DNA of 42,712 nt from Acidimicrobiia bacterium (GTDB lineage Bacteria > Actinomycetota > Acidimicrobiia > IMCC26256 > PALSA-610): assembly GCA_017882905.1 (NCBI GenBank), contig JADGOO010000102.1:1-42712 (forward strand), given 5' to 3'. The translations under genes were made by a program, and so were the position numbers. Positions 6,731-15,191 of the stretch are shown one piece after another (the stretch's first letter is position 1; each line of letters starts with the position of its first letter). The notes beneath the pieces are model-generated. The model was not told the origin of the DNA. It searched no databases and saw only the letters and a list, made by a program, of their open reading frames with translations.

Positions 6731-9132
6731 TGCGCGCGCCGCTCTCGTGGATCCGCGAGTTCGTTCCCGCGCTCGACGCCCCGGTGGCCGAGATCGCCGA
6801 TGCCCTCAACCAGCTCGGTCTGGAGGTGGAGGAGATCGACGCGCCCGGCGCCGAGATCACGGGCGTGGTCGTGGCGCGCATCCTCGACGTGGTCGCGCAC
6901 CCCGACGCCGACAAGATCCGTCTCGCCGACGTGGAGTTCGGTGATGGGCAGCTGCGCGTGGTGTGTGGCGCCCCCAACATCGAGCCGGGCATGGTGGTGC
7001 CGTTCGCGCGCGTCGGCGCGCAGCTCCCTGGTGGCTTCGAGATCACGAAGCGAAAGATCCGAGGCGTCGTCTCCGAAGGGATGCTGTGCTCGGCGCGCGA
7101 GCTCGGCCTCGGCGACGACCACTCCGGCATCCTCTCGCTGCCGTCCGCCTCCGTGCTCGGCACCGATGTGCGCGAGGTGCTCGGCCTCGACGACGTGATC
7201 TTCGATCTGTCGATCACGCCGAACCGGCCCGACGCGATGGGCATCGTGGGCGTGGCCCGCGAGCTCGCCGCGCACTTCTCGCTTCCCCTCGAGGTGCCGA
7301 CGCCCGAGCCCGAGCCGATCGTGAGCGCGATCGGCACCGTGACCGTGCAGGTCGAGGCGCCCGATCGCTGCCCACGCTTCGTGGGTCGCGTCACGACCGT
7401 GGCGATGGGCGAGTCGCCCGATTGGATGCAGCGGCGCCTCATCGCGGCGGGCATGCGACCCATCTCCAACGTCGTCGACGTGACGAACTACGTGCTCCTC
7501 GAACGTTGCCGGCCGCTGCACGCCTTCGACCTCGCCCGTCTGGCCGGTCGCGGGATCGTCGTGCGCCTGGCGAGCGACGGCGAGTGCATGACCACGCTCG
7601 ACGGCGTGGAGCGCACCCTCTCGCAGAACGATCTGCTGATCTGCGACGCCGAACGTGCGCCGCAGGCCATCGCCGGGATCATGGGCGGTCGCGACTCCGA
7701 GGTCGACGTCACTACCACCGAGGTGCTCATCGAGTCGGCGTACTTCGAGCCGTCGGGCATCGCCCGCTCGTCGAAGCGCCTCGGACTGCGCTCCGAGGCG
7801 AGTGCACGCTTCGAGCGCGGCATCGACCCGAACGCCACCGCGTCGGGTGCCGACTACGCCATCGCGCTGCTCGCCCAAGTCGCGTCGGGCACGGCCACAC
7901 CGGGCGCCATCGACGTGTACCCCGAAGCGATCGTGCGACCGCGCATCACGGTGCGTACGGCGCGTGTGAACGCGGTGCTCGGCACGGCGCTCGCCGCGGC
8001 GCAGGTGCGCGACCTGCTCGAACCGCTCGGCATCGAGGCCGAAGCCGCTCCCGACGCCGACGGCGTGTTCGTCGCCCGGGCGCCCACGTGGCGGCCCGAC
8101 CTCGAACGCGAGATCGATCTCGTGGAAGAGGTGGCGCGCCGCTACGGGCTCGATCACATCGAACGGCGAGTGGCCCGGCCGCCCGCCGGCATGGTCGGCG
8201 CCCTCACAGCGGCACAGCGCGAACGACGCCTGCTCGCCGATGTGCTCGTGGGCGCCGGCGCCAACGAAGCGCTCACCATGCCGTTGATCTCACCCGCCGA
8301 CCTCGAACGCGCCGGTCTGCCCGCGCAGGCACCGGTGACGATCACGAACCCGCTGCGCGCCGAGGAATCCGTGCTGCGGCCGAGCCTGCGCCCCGGACTG
8401 CTCAGCGCGCTCGCTCGCAACGCGTCGCACGGCCAAGTCGACGTGGCGCTCTTCGAGCTGGGCACGGTGTTCTTCGCTCCGGTACCGGGCGACACGTTGC
8501 CCGACGAGCATCAGCACGTCACGCTGTTGATCGGCGGCACTCGTCGCCTGGCCCCCCGCCGCGCCGACCGTCCGGTCGACGTCGGCGATGCGCTCGACGC
8601 GCTCTGGGCCGTCGTCGAGGCGCTCGGTGTAGCCGACGTGCGGCTCGCGGCCGACATCGTCGGCGGCTTCCATCCCACGCGCGCGGCGCGGGTGCTCGTC
8701 GACGGCGAGCCCATCGGAGTGGTGGGCGAGCTGGCCCGCGACGTGCTCGACGCCTACGGCGTGGCCGGTCCCGTCGTGGGCCTCGAGCTCGACGCCGACG
8801 CGATCGAACGCGCCGCCCGCGGCGACCGCATCGCGCGGCCCGTCTCCACCTACCCGGCGGCCACCTTCGACCTCGCCGTCGTGGTGGGCGATTCGGTACC
8901 GGCCGGCGACGTGGAGCGCACGCTGCGCGACGCAGTCGGCGAGCTCGCCGAATCGGTGCGGCTGTTCGACGTGTTCCGCGGTGGTCAGCTCGACGACGAT
9001 CAGGTGAGCCTCGCGTTCGCGGTACGTCTGCGCGCACCCGACCGCACCCTCACCGATGCCGACGTGAGCGAGGCGCGCAGCCGAGCCATCGCCGCAGTCG
9101 AGCGCGCCCACGACGCGGCACTGCGCGCCTGA
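6730..9132 (+). CDS. pheT: Phenylalanyl-tRNA synthetase beta subunit
   Basis: The 800-residue partner of PheS. Domains in order: an N-terminal piece MRAPLSWIREFV; a tRNA-binding EMAP/OB domain (about 40-150, HPDADKIRLADVEFG); the B3/B4 editing domain that removes Tyr-tRNA-Phe; the B5 domain (about 400-480); the inactive class II-like core; and a C-terminal ferredoxin-fold anticodon-binding domain (about 705-800, ending VERAHDAALRA). All domains are present. ATG 6730 shares its A with the pheS TGA stop. Confidence 0.97.
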   Translation: MRAPLSWIREFVPALDAPVAEIADALNQLGLEVEEIDAPGAEITGVVVARILDVVAHPDADKIRLADVEFGDGQLRVVCGAPNIEPGMVVPFARVGAQLPGGFEITKRKIRGVVSEGMLCSARELGLGDDHSGILSLPSASVLGTDVREVLGLDDVIFDLSITPNRPDAMGIVGVARELAAHFSLPLEVPTPEPEPIVSAIGTVTVQVEAPDRCPRFVGRVTTVAMGESPDWMQRRLIAAGMRPISNVVDVTNYVLLERCRPLHAFDLARLAGRGIVVRLASDGECMTTLDGVERTLSQNDLLICDAERAPQAIAGIMGGRDSEVDVTTTEVLIESAYFEPSGIARSSKRLGLRSEASARFERGIDPNATASGADYAIALLAQVASGTATPGAIDVYPEAIVRPRITVRTARVNAVLGTALAAAQVRDLLEPLGIEAEAAPDADGVFVARAPTWRPDLEREIDLVEEVARRYGLDHIERRVARPPAGMVGALTAAQRERRLLADVLVGAGANEALTMPLISPADLERAGLPAQAPVTITNPLRAEESVLRPSLRPGLLSALARNASHGQVDVALFELGTVFFAPVPGDTLPDEHQHVTLLIGGTRRLAPRRADRPVDVGDALDALWAVVEALGVADVRLAADIVGGFHPTRAARVLVDGEPIGVVGELARDVLDAYGVAGPVVGLELDADAIERAARGDRIARPVSTYPAATFDLAVVVGDSVPAGDVERTLRDAVGELAESVRLFDVFRGGQLDDDQVSLAFAVRLRAPDRTLTDADVSEARSRAIAAVERAHDAALRA

Positions 9133-9135
9133 ACG

Positions 9136-9567
9136 ATGAGTTCGGTCGCGCCCGGAACCGATCCGTTCCGGCATCGGATCCGGGTGCGCTACGCGGAGGC
9201 CGACGGCCAAGGCGTCGTGTTCAACGCGCACTGGCTCACCTACTTCGACGACAGCTGCACGCGGTTCATGGAGTCGCTCGGCTTCGGTCCCGACTTCTGG
9301 ACGAAGCAGTTCGACGTGATGCTCGTGAAGGCCGTCTTGGAGTGGACGGGCCCGGCGAGCTTCGACGAGTGGATCGACATCGACGTGGCGCCGGTGCGGC
9401 TCGGCACGAAGAGCTTCGACATGCAGTACCGGGCGCAGGTGGGAGATCGGGCGTGCTGCACGGCGGTGATCACGTACTGCGCCGTGGAACCCGGCCCCAA
9501 CACCCCGATCGCGATCCCCGACGCGGTGCGTGGCGCGCTCACGGCGCGCATCGCCGCGCCACAATGA
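9136..9567 (+). CDS. Hotdog-fold acyl-CoA thioesterase (4HBT/YbgC type)
   Basis: A 143-residue single hotdog domain. The N-terminal motif RVRYAEADGQGVVFNAHWL matches the 4-hydroxybenzoyl-CoA thioesterase/YbgC pattern, with the catalytic-type Asp in AEAD and the helix carrying FNAHWLTYFDD. It probably hydrolyses acyl-CoA thioesters; the substrate is not predictable. It starts only 3 bases after pheT and so probably rides on the pheST transcript, although the functions look unrelated. Confidence 0.85.
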   Translation: MSSVAPGTDPFRHRIRVRYAEADGQGVVFNAHWLTYFDDSCTRFMESLGFGPDFWTKQFDVMLVKAVLEWTGPASFDEWIDIDVAPVRLGTKSFDMQYRAQVGDRACCTAVITYCAVEPGPNTPIAIPDAVRGALTARIAAPQ

Positions 9568-9592
9568 CGGCTCTCACGACCGTGGAGGCACG

Positions 9593-10288
9593 ATGACGCT
9601 GTTGGATCGCGATGCATCGTTCGAGGCCATCGACGAACAGGGCCGGGCACTCGTGGCCGCGTGCGCCGGCGCGGCGAACGTGAAGGTGCCGGCGTGCCCG
9701 GACTGGACCACCGAGGATCTGCTGGCCCACGTGGCCGAGGTTCACTCGTTCTGGGCCTATGTGGTGGCCACGCCGTTGCTGTCGCTCGAAGGGTTCGACG
9801 AATCCGCAGTGGAACGCCTCGCACCCGACGCCGCCCGCACCCACCTCCTCGAGGCGCTCCGGGCCGCACCCGACGACCGCACGGTCTGGACATGGAGCAG
9901 CGATCAGAGCGCGGGCTTCGTCCGTCGCTTCCAGGTGGTCGAAGCTGCGGTGCACCGCGCCGACGCCGAGCAGGCCGCGGGGCGGTCGTTCGCGATCCCG
10001 CCCGCCACGGCCGTGCACGCGATCGCCGTGTCGCTGGAGACGATGAGCGTGCCCGATGCCGGCTTCGGAGGCTCCGTGCACCTGCACTGCACCGACACCG
10101 AAGGCGAGTGGACTGTCTACGCGAATGGCGCGCAGAGCACCGGTCACGAGAAGGCCGACGCCGCGTTGCGCGGCTCAGCCCAAGACATCCTGCTCGCGTT
10201 GTGGCGGCGCGCACCGCTCGACGCGCTCGAGGTCTTCGGCGATCGGACCGTGGCCGACACGTTCGTCGGCGCCGACCCGCGCGCCTGA
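9593..10288 (+). CDS. Maleylpyruvate isomerase family mycothiol-dependent enzyme
   Basis: A 231-residue protein with the MDMPI_N DinB-like helical bundle. CPDWTTEDLLAHVAEVHSFW carries the conserved Trp and metal-binding His, and a later VVEAAVHRADAEQA supplies the second His region. The C-terminal part (about 160-231) resembles the small sterol-carrier-like domain of this family. Members are metal- and mycothiol-dependent isomerases or transferases in actinobacteria; the substrate here is unknown. ATG 9593 follows GGAGG closely, which sets the start. It converges on the amidohydrolase with an 11-base gap. Confidence 0.8.
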   Translation: MTLLDRDASFEAIDEQGRALVAACAGAANVKVPACPDWTTEDLLAHVAEVHSFWAYVVATPLLSLEGFDESAVERLAPDAARTHLLEALRAAPDDRTVWTWSSDQSAGFVRRFQVVEAAVHRADAEQAAGRSFAIPPATAVHAIAVSLETMSVPDAGFGGSVHLHCTDTEGEWTVYANGAQSTGHEKADAALRGSAQDILLALWRRAPLDALEVFGDRTVADTFVGADPRA

Positions 10289-10299
10289 CGAGGCCACAT

Positions 10300-11472
10300 T
10301 CAGTCGAGCTGGTAGAGGCGCGCCGCGTTGTCGTGGAGCACCTTGCGCTGCAGCTCCGGGCTGAGCGCGGCCAGCGCGTCGTTCGCGTAGTCGCGCGGGA
10401 ACCGAGCGGGCGTCGGCGGGCTCGGGTACTGGCACGTGGGGTGCGGGTAGTCGGTCTCGTACAGCATGTTGTCCGGGTACTGCTCGATGGCGTGGCGCGC
10501 GGCCACGTCTTCGAACCAGAAGCAGCCGTGGATCTGACGGCGGAAGTACTCGCTCGGCAACAGGTCGTACTCGGGTCGGTCGCGCGTCACCCCGCTGTTG
10601 CGCCACTGCCAGTCGAACACCTCGATCACGCCGGGCATCCAGCCCACACCCGACTCGACCGACACGAACTTGAGTCGCGGGAAACGGTGGCACACGCCAC
10701 CGAAGATGAGCTCGGCGAGGCAGCGCTGGTTGTCGACGATCAAGAGCGCGCTGAAGCGGGCGAACGCCGGTTGCACACCCATGAAGTCGGCACCTTCACT
10801 CACCTTGCGGCCGATGTCGCCACCACCGATGTGGAAGCTGATCGGCACACCAAGGTCCTGCGCGGCCGCCCACACCGGATCCCAGTGGGGATGCGCGAGC
10901 GGCGGCACCCCGTAGTGCTCGGGTTGGTTGCAGAAGTTCACGGCGCGATGGCCGTTGGCCACACTGCGCTCGATCTCGGCCACGCACGCGTCGAGATCCC
11001 AGAACGGCGTGCTCATCACCGGAATGAGGCGACGCGGATCGGCGGAGCACCAGTCGATGAGGAAGTCGTTGTAGGTGCGCACGCATTCGAGCATCAAGTC
11101 GGCGTCGCCGAGCTGCAGGAAGAAGGCGGAGCCGAAGCCGCCCACGTTCGGGTACAGCACTTGCGCCCAGATGCCCTCGCGGTCGAGCCATGCGAGCCGC
11201 TCGTGCGAGTCGTACATCGACGGGTGGATCTGCTCGAACGTGGGCGGACCGTTCGGCACGAAGCCGTCCCAGCCGGCCATCGCCGAGCTGCCCGGGCTCC
11301 CGATGCGGTTGTTGCCCGCCACCCACACATCGACGCCACGCTTGTTCACCACGTGCGGCACGAGGTCGCCCCACTTCGCCTGCGACATACGGGCCGTCCA
11401 CACGTCGGGCGGTTCGGTGAGGTGGGTGTCCACGTCGACGACCTTGTAGGTCTCGAACAGATCGGTGGCCAT
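10300..11472 (-). CDS. Amidohydrolase-2 family metal-dependent hydrolase
   Basis: A 390-residue TIM-barrel hydrolase or decarboxylase of the ACMSD-like amidohydrolase_2 family. The first strand ends in VVDVDTHLTEPPDVW (Asp15-x-His17, metal ligands). A mid-barrel His lies in ISFHIGGGD. The final strand carries YETDYPHP with the catalytic-type Asp. Proteins of this branch are common in actinobacteria that degrade aromatics or lipids, but the substrate cannot be assigned. The start ATG 11472 has GGGGAAGG upstream. It lies 24 bases downstream of the DUF1214-like gene and is probably cotranscribed with it. Confidence 0.85.
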   Translation of the reverse strand: MATDLFETYKVVDVDTHLTEPPDVWTARMSQAKWGDLVPHVVNKRGVDVWVAGNNRIGSPGSSAMAGWDGFVPNGPPTFEQIHPSMYDSHERLAWLDREGIWAQVLYPNVGGFGSAFFLQLGDADLMLECVRTYNDFLIDWCSADPRRLIPVMSTPFWDLDACVAEIERSVANGHRAVNFCNQPEHYGVPPLAHPHWDPVWAAAQDLGVPISFHIGGGDIGRKVSEGADFMGVQPAFARFSALLIVDNQRCLAELIFGGVCHRFPRLKFVSVESGVGWMPGVIEVFDWQWRNSGVTRDRPEYDLLPSEYFRRQIHGCFWFEDVAARHAIEQYPDNMLYETDYPHPTCQYPSPPTPARFPRDYANDALAALSPELQRKVLHDNAARLYQLD

Positions 11473-11496
11473 GGCGAGATCCTTCCCCGCGAGTGT

Positions 11497-12732
11497 TCAG
11501 TGACGCCAACGGGCGGCCAGCGCGGCGGCCCGCTCGGCGATCACGGCGCGGCGGGCCTCGGGCGAGACCCGCGGTGTGCCGGCCGGGAGATGGTCCCACA
11601 GGTCGCCGAGTGCCACCGGCGTGATCGTGCGCTGCGGCCGCTCGTCGACGCCGAGGTACCGGTCGTTGAGCCACACGCGGGCCCGCCCGGCTGTCGACAG
11701 CCAGTTCGGCGTGGCCGGGTCGTCACGGGCGATCACGATGCGCACGTGCCCGTCGGCGTCGGGCGTGACCTGTGTGTGGTTCAGGCTCGTGAGGTGATGC
11801 GCGGGGTCGATGTGCTCCATCCACTCGTTGTTGTAGAGCGTGATCGACCAGTAGTCGGCGTCCGGTTCGGCGAGATCGAACAGCAGCGCGTCGCCGTCGG
11901 TGAGGGCGCGGAGATCGATGAAGCCGCCGCCGTACATCAGCCGCGCCGACCCACCCGGCGCGGGGCCGGGCCGGGCGAACGTGTTCAGGCCGCCGATGCC
12001 GTCGCGCCGTGCGCGCGCGTAGTTCTTCCATTCGATCAACGAGTCGCCGATCCAGCTCTGCGCGCGGCGCAGCCGCCGTTCGATCTCGGCGCCGAGCAAC
12101 GGCGGCGGCGCGTCGCCTTCCGCTCCGACGCGTTCGATGCGCAGCGCCGCGGGCTTCTCGCTCGACCAGTCGGCGAAGTACTGGCGCACGGTCACGTTCG
12201 TCATCTTCGGATGCGATTGCAGCCAGTCGGGCGCCGCACCGGTCGTGGCACCGGTTGTGGCGCCGGTCGTGGCGTCTCGTTGCGCGCTGATGATCAGCTC
12301 GAAGCGGCCCTCGGCGTCGTAGTGCAGCTCGTCGGCACGCACCTCGCCGTAGACGCCGTAGCGGCCTTGCTGCATGTCGCCTTCGTGCAACGAGATGATG
12401 AAGTCGGAGCACGTTCCGCGCTCGCCGACGACGCGGTACGAACGGTCGCCGCGGACGCGCGCCCGCAGGTAGGTGTTGTCGGGGTTCGGTCCGCCCCAGG
12501 GCGTGAGGTCGTCGTCGTGGCGCAAGAAGGCGGGGAAGTCGCCGTCGGCCATCTCGACCTCCCACTGGAGGCCGAGCGCCACGAGACGGCTGAGATGGCG
12601 CACGCCGTCGACCCGGTCGACGTCGCTGTCGTTCGGGAAAGTCTCGTCTTCGGCGAGCTGGGAGCCGAGCTCTCCGAGCGCCTCGCAGAACGTGATCCAC
12701 GCGTACGCCACCGATCCAGGGTCGTCGGGCAT
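11497..12732 (-). CDS. DUF1214-like protein of unknown function
   Basis: A 411-residue protein. The C-terminal half shows the DUF1214 pattern: YWSITLYNNEWMEHIDP, then DGHVRIVIARDDPATPNWL, then a final strand with RVWLNDRYLG. The N-terminal half is helical at first and then strand-rich (PDNTYLRARVRGDRSYRVVG). There is no signal peptide or membrane helix. A short (ATTG)3 repeat sits near residue 156. Homologues in actinobacteria often neighbour hydrolases, which fits the downstream amidohydrolase. The reading frame is open far upstream, but a TACGGT box exactly 6 nt before ATG 12732 and the divergent amidase support this start. Confidence 0.7.
   Translation of the reverse strand: MPDDPGSVAYAWITFCEALGELGSQLAEDETFPNDSDVDRVDGVRHLSRLVALGLQWEVEMADGDFPAFLRHDDDLTPWGGPNPDNTYLRARVRGDRSYRVVGERGTCSDFIISLHEGDMQQGRYGVYGEVRADELHYDAEGRFELIISAQRDATTGATTGATTGAAPDWLQSHPKMTNVTVRQYFADWSSEKPAALRIERVGAEGDAPPPLLGAEIERRLRRAQSWIGDSLIEWKNYARARRDGIGGLNTFARPGPAPGGSARLMYGGGFIDLRALTDGDALLFDLAEPDADYWSITLYNNEWMEHIDPAHHLTSLNHTQVTPDADGHVRIVIARDDPATPNWLSTAGRARVWLNDRYLGVDERPQRTITPVALGDLWDHLPAGTPRVSPEARRAVIAERAAALAARWRH
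12236..12271 (-). repeat. In-frame 12-bp tandem repeat, three copies
   Basis: Three near-identical 12-base units, 12236-12247, 12248-12259 and 12260-12271, differ at two positions. On the minus strand they encode Ala-Thr-Thr-Gly repeats in a probable linker of the DUF1214-like protein. Confidence 0.8.
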
Positions 12733-12738
12733 CGCGGC

Positions 12739-12748
12739 ACCGTAACCT
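12739..12748. promoter_or_regulatory. Overlapping divergent -10 boxes
   Basis: On the minus strand TACGGT (12744-12739) ends 6 nt before the DUF1214-like ATG. On the plus strand TAACCT (12743-12748) ends 8 nt before the amidase ATG. The two hexamers share the TA at 12743-12744. The two genes are only 24 bases apart, so both transcripts must start at or next to their start codons if each has its own promoter here. Confidence 0.5.
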
Positions 12749-12756
12749 TTGTGGCC

Positions 12757-14166
12757 ATGGCCTCGACAATGCCCGGCGTGGTCGAAGCGGCCGACGCGGT
12801 GCGTCGCGGCGAGCGGCGCGCGATCGATCTGGTCGACGAGTGTCTCGCCGCCATCGACGCCCAGAACGACGTGCTCAACGCATGGCCGCACGTCGACGCC
12901 GAGGGTGCCCGGCGCGCGGCCGGCGACATCGACGCGCGGGTGGCGCGCGGCGAAGATCCGGGACCGCTCGCCGGCGTGCCGTTCGGTGTGAAGGACCTCG
13001 ACGACTGCGCCGGCATGCCCACCACGAAGGGTTCGCGCTGGTACCTCGGTGGCCCGCCCGTGGATCGCGACGCGCTGCACGTGGCCCGCTTGCGCGCGGC
13101 CGGCGCGGTACCGATCGGCAAGACCGCCGCACCCGAGTTCGGCACGTGGGCCTACACGGCGTCGCCCGCGCTCGGCGTCACTCGTAACCCGTACGACCCC
13201 ACCCGCACGCCCGGAGGGTCGTCGGGAGGTTCCGCCGCGGCGGTCGCTGCCGGCATGGTTCCCTTCGCCACCGCGAGCGACGGGGGCGGTTCCACGCGCA
13301 CGCCCGCCGCGCACTGCGCGCTCGTGGGTCACAAGCCGTCGTTCGGCCGCATACCCACCTACGGTGTCACGCGCTACGCGCAGACGGCTGTCGTGGGTGC
13401 GCTCGCCACCACGGTCGCCGACGCGGCGCGGCTCCTCGACGTGATGGCCGGACCGTCGCGTCGAGATCGCTGCTCCCTGCCGGCCACCGGCGAGCGCTAC
13501 GAGCGCGTGATCGACACGCTCGACGTGCGGGGCATGCGCGTGGCGTGGTCGGCCGACCTCGGCTTCGCGATCGTCGATCCCAAGGTGGAGGCGATCTGCG
13601 AAGCAGCGTTCCGTGCACTTGTTGTCGCCGCCGAGCTGCGCGTGAGCGATCGTGCGGTGCGCTTCGCCGATCCGATCCCCGTGTGGTCGCGCCTCGAGGG
13701 CGCCGATATGTGGATCGATCTCCCGCCGGGCCTCTACCCGGAGCGCGCCGACGAGCTCGATCCACTGGTGCGGCCCGGCTGGGACTCCGCGGTGTCGGTC
13801 ACGTTGCCGAAGTTCGCGCGAGTGCTGACCGCGCGCCTCGCCATCGAAGATGCGCTCGCCGACCTGTTCGACGACATCGATGTGCTCGTCACGCCGATGA
13901 CGGCGATACCCGCGTTCGCGGCCGAGGGCCCGATGCCCACCGAGATCATGGGTCGCACCGTGCACGGAGGCATGGGTGTGCCGTTCGCCATGCTGGCCAA
14001 CGTGTGGGGGTCGCCGGCGATCTGCGTGCCGGCGGGCCGCACCAGAGACGGCATCCCCATCGGCGTGCAGATCATGGCGGATCGCCACCGCGACGACGTG
14101 TGCCTGCGCCTCGCCCGACTGTTCGAGGCCGCGCAGCCCTGGGCGCGTCACGCCCCGGCGCGCTGA
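12757..14166 (+). CDS. Amidase (amidase signature family)
   Basis: A 469-residue hydrolase with the Ser-cisSer-Lys triad of the amidase signature family. Lys79 lies in GVPFGVKDLDD, cis-Ser155 in TPGGSSGGSAAAVAAG, and the nucleophile Ser179 in DGGGSTRTPAAHCALVG. It cleaves C-N amide bonds; family members range from GatA to nitrile/amide utilisation and aryl amidases. There is no gatB or gatC nearby, so a catabolic amidase is more likely than tRNA amidotransferase. ATG 12757 is preferred; GTG 12751 would leave only 2 bases after the -10 box. Its last codons lie 14 bases before the next gene. Confidence 0.88.
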   Translation: MASTMPGVVEAADAVRRGERRAIDLVDECLAAIDAQNDVLNAWPHVDAEGARRAAGDIDARVARGEDPGPLAGVPFGVKDLDDCAGMPTTKGSRWYLGGPPVDRDALHVARLRAAGAVPIGKTAAPEFGTWAYTASPALGVTRNPYDPTRTPGGSSGGSAAAVAAGMVPFATASDGGGSTRTPAAHCALVGHKPSFGRIPTYGVTRYAQTAVVGALATTVADAARLLDVMAGPSRRDRCSLPATGERYERVIDTLDVRGMRVAWSADLGFAIVDPKVEAICEAAFRALVVAAELRVSDRAVRFADPIPVWSRLEGADMWIDLPPGLYPERADELDPLVRPGWDSAVSVTLPKFARVLTARLAIEDALADLFDDIDVLVTPMTAIPAFAAEGPMPTEIMGRTVHGGMGVPFAMLANVWGSPAICVPAGRTRDGIPIGVQIMADRHRDDVCLRLARLFEAAQPWARHAPAR

Positions 14167-14180
14167 TCGACCGGCTCGCG

Positions 14181-15191
14181 ATGGAGCGCACCCGCGTGCT
14201 GGTCGTGCGGCCCGGCCTCTCGGGCACCGCGGCCGCGATCGCCGAGACGGGCGCCGCCGACGACGACTTCGTGCTGGCCGTACCGAGCGACGCCCTGGTC
14301 GCCGATCCCGACCTCGCGCTCTGGGCCTACTCGCAGTACTCGGCCACGCTCGTCGTCACGCTCGGTGACGACGCGAGCGTGATCGCTGCAGCCGGGCCGG
14401 CATGGGCAGTCACCACCGTGAGCCTCGGCGCAGTGATCGACACACCGGTCGACGTCGAGATCGACGACGGCGTGCTCGCGGCCCAGGTCGGCGAGGACAG
14501 CGTGGCGTGCGTGCGCGGCCTGCGCTCGGGATTCGACTCGTTGGTGCCGGCCGTCATCGTCGGTCGTGGCTACGTGCTCACCGCGACGCTCGACCAGTGG
14601 CGCGTGAAGATGGAGCGTCGCTTCCGTGCCTTGCTCCACTACACGCCGCGGCCGATCACCACAGTGCCCGAGATGGTCGCGCCCGAGATCCTCACTGTGC
14701 CGTTCTTCTCCGCCAACGCGGCGGCCGACCTGATCGAGCTCGCGGAAGCCACGAGCTTGTGGGGGAGCGACCCCGACGATCCGGTGCCGGGCGACGAAGT
14801 GTCGCTGGCCGTGCTCAGCCCGAAGCTCTTCCATCGCGTCGAGGACCATGTCGACGAGATCGTCGTGCCCGCGCTGCGCGCGCACTGGCCCGAGCTCGCG
14901 TGGCGGGGTCTGCACGACGCGTTCGTGATCCGGTACCGCGCCGGCACGAGTGCGCCGTCGGCGGAGCTGCACCTCCATCACGACGTCGCGCAGATCAGCG
15001 GGTCGGTGCGCTTGAACGACGGCTACGAAGGTGGTGCACTCGAGTTCCCGCGCCAGCGCTGGACCAACGCGGGCGTGTCCGTCGGCGATCTTGTGGTGTG
15101 GCCGTCGCTCGTCACGCACCCGCACCGTGGCGCGCCGGTCACGAACGGCACGAAGTACGGCCTCACCCTCTGGTTCCGCCTCCCCGACTGA
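14181..15191 (+). CDS. Lysyl/prolyl-hydroxylase-like 2-oxoglutarate/Fe(II) oxygenase
   Basis: A 336-residue protein with a C-terminal double-stranded beta-helix oxygenase domain (about 172-336). Iron ligands appear as the HxD at His266/Asp268 (LHLHHDVAQ) and a distal His at 313 or 315 (VTHPHRG). Lys325 in NGTKYGLTLWF is placed to bind the 2-oxoglutarate carboxylate. The arrangement FVIRY, HHD, YEGGALEF, LVTHPHRG, GTKY follows animal procollagen-lysyl hydroxylases (PLOD) closely. The first 160 residues are unassigned; PLODs carry glycosyltransferase-type domains there, but I cannot confirm one. The substrate is unknown. It overlaps the convergent methyltransferase by 29 bases. Confidence 0.75.
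   Translation: MERTRVLVVRPGLSGTAAAIAETGAADDDFVLAVPSDALVADPDLALWAYSQYSATLVVTLGDDASVIAAAGPAWAVTTVSLGAVIDTPVDVEIDDGVLAAQVGEDSVACVRGLRSGFDSLVPAVIVGRGYVLTATLDQWRVKMERRFRALLHYTPRPITTVPEMVAPEILTVPFFSANAAADLIELAEATSLWGSDPDDPVPGDEVSLAVLSPKLFHRVEDHVDEIVVPALRAHWPELAWRGLHDAFVIRYRAGTSAPSAELHLHHDVAQISGSVRLNDGYEGGALEFPRQRWTNAGVSVGDLVVWPSLVTHPHRGAPVTNGTKYGLTLWFRLPD

Noticed and set aside
9661-12756. Upstream extension of the amidase frame to about 1500 residues
   Set aside because: It runs through the MDMPI gene in another frame and opposite two minus-strand genes. Family length and the GVKDL/GGSSGG spacing fit a start at 12757.
12733-14151. N-terminal extension of the DUF1214-like frame to about 884 residues
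   Set aside because: The extension is antisense to a complete amidase with all catalytic residues and reads as Arg/His-rich noise.
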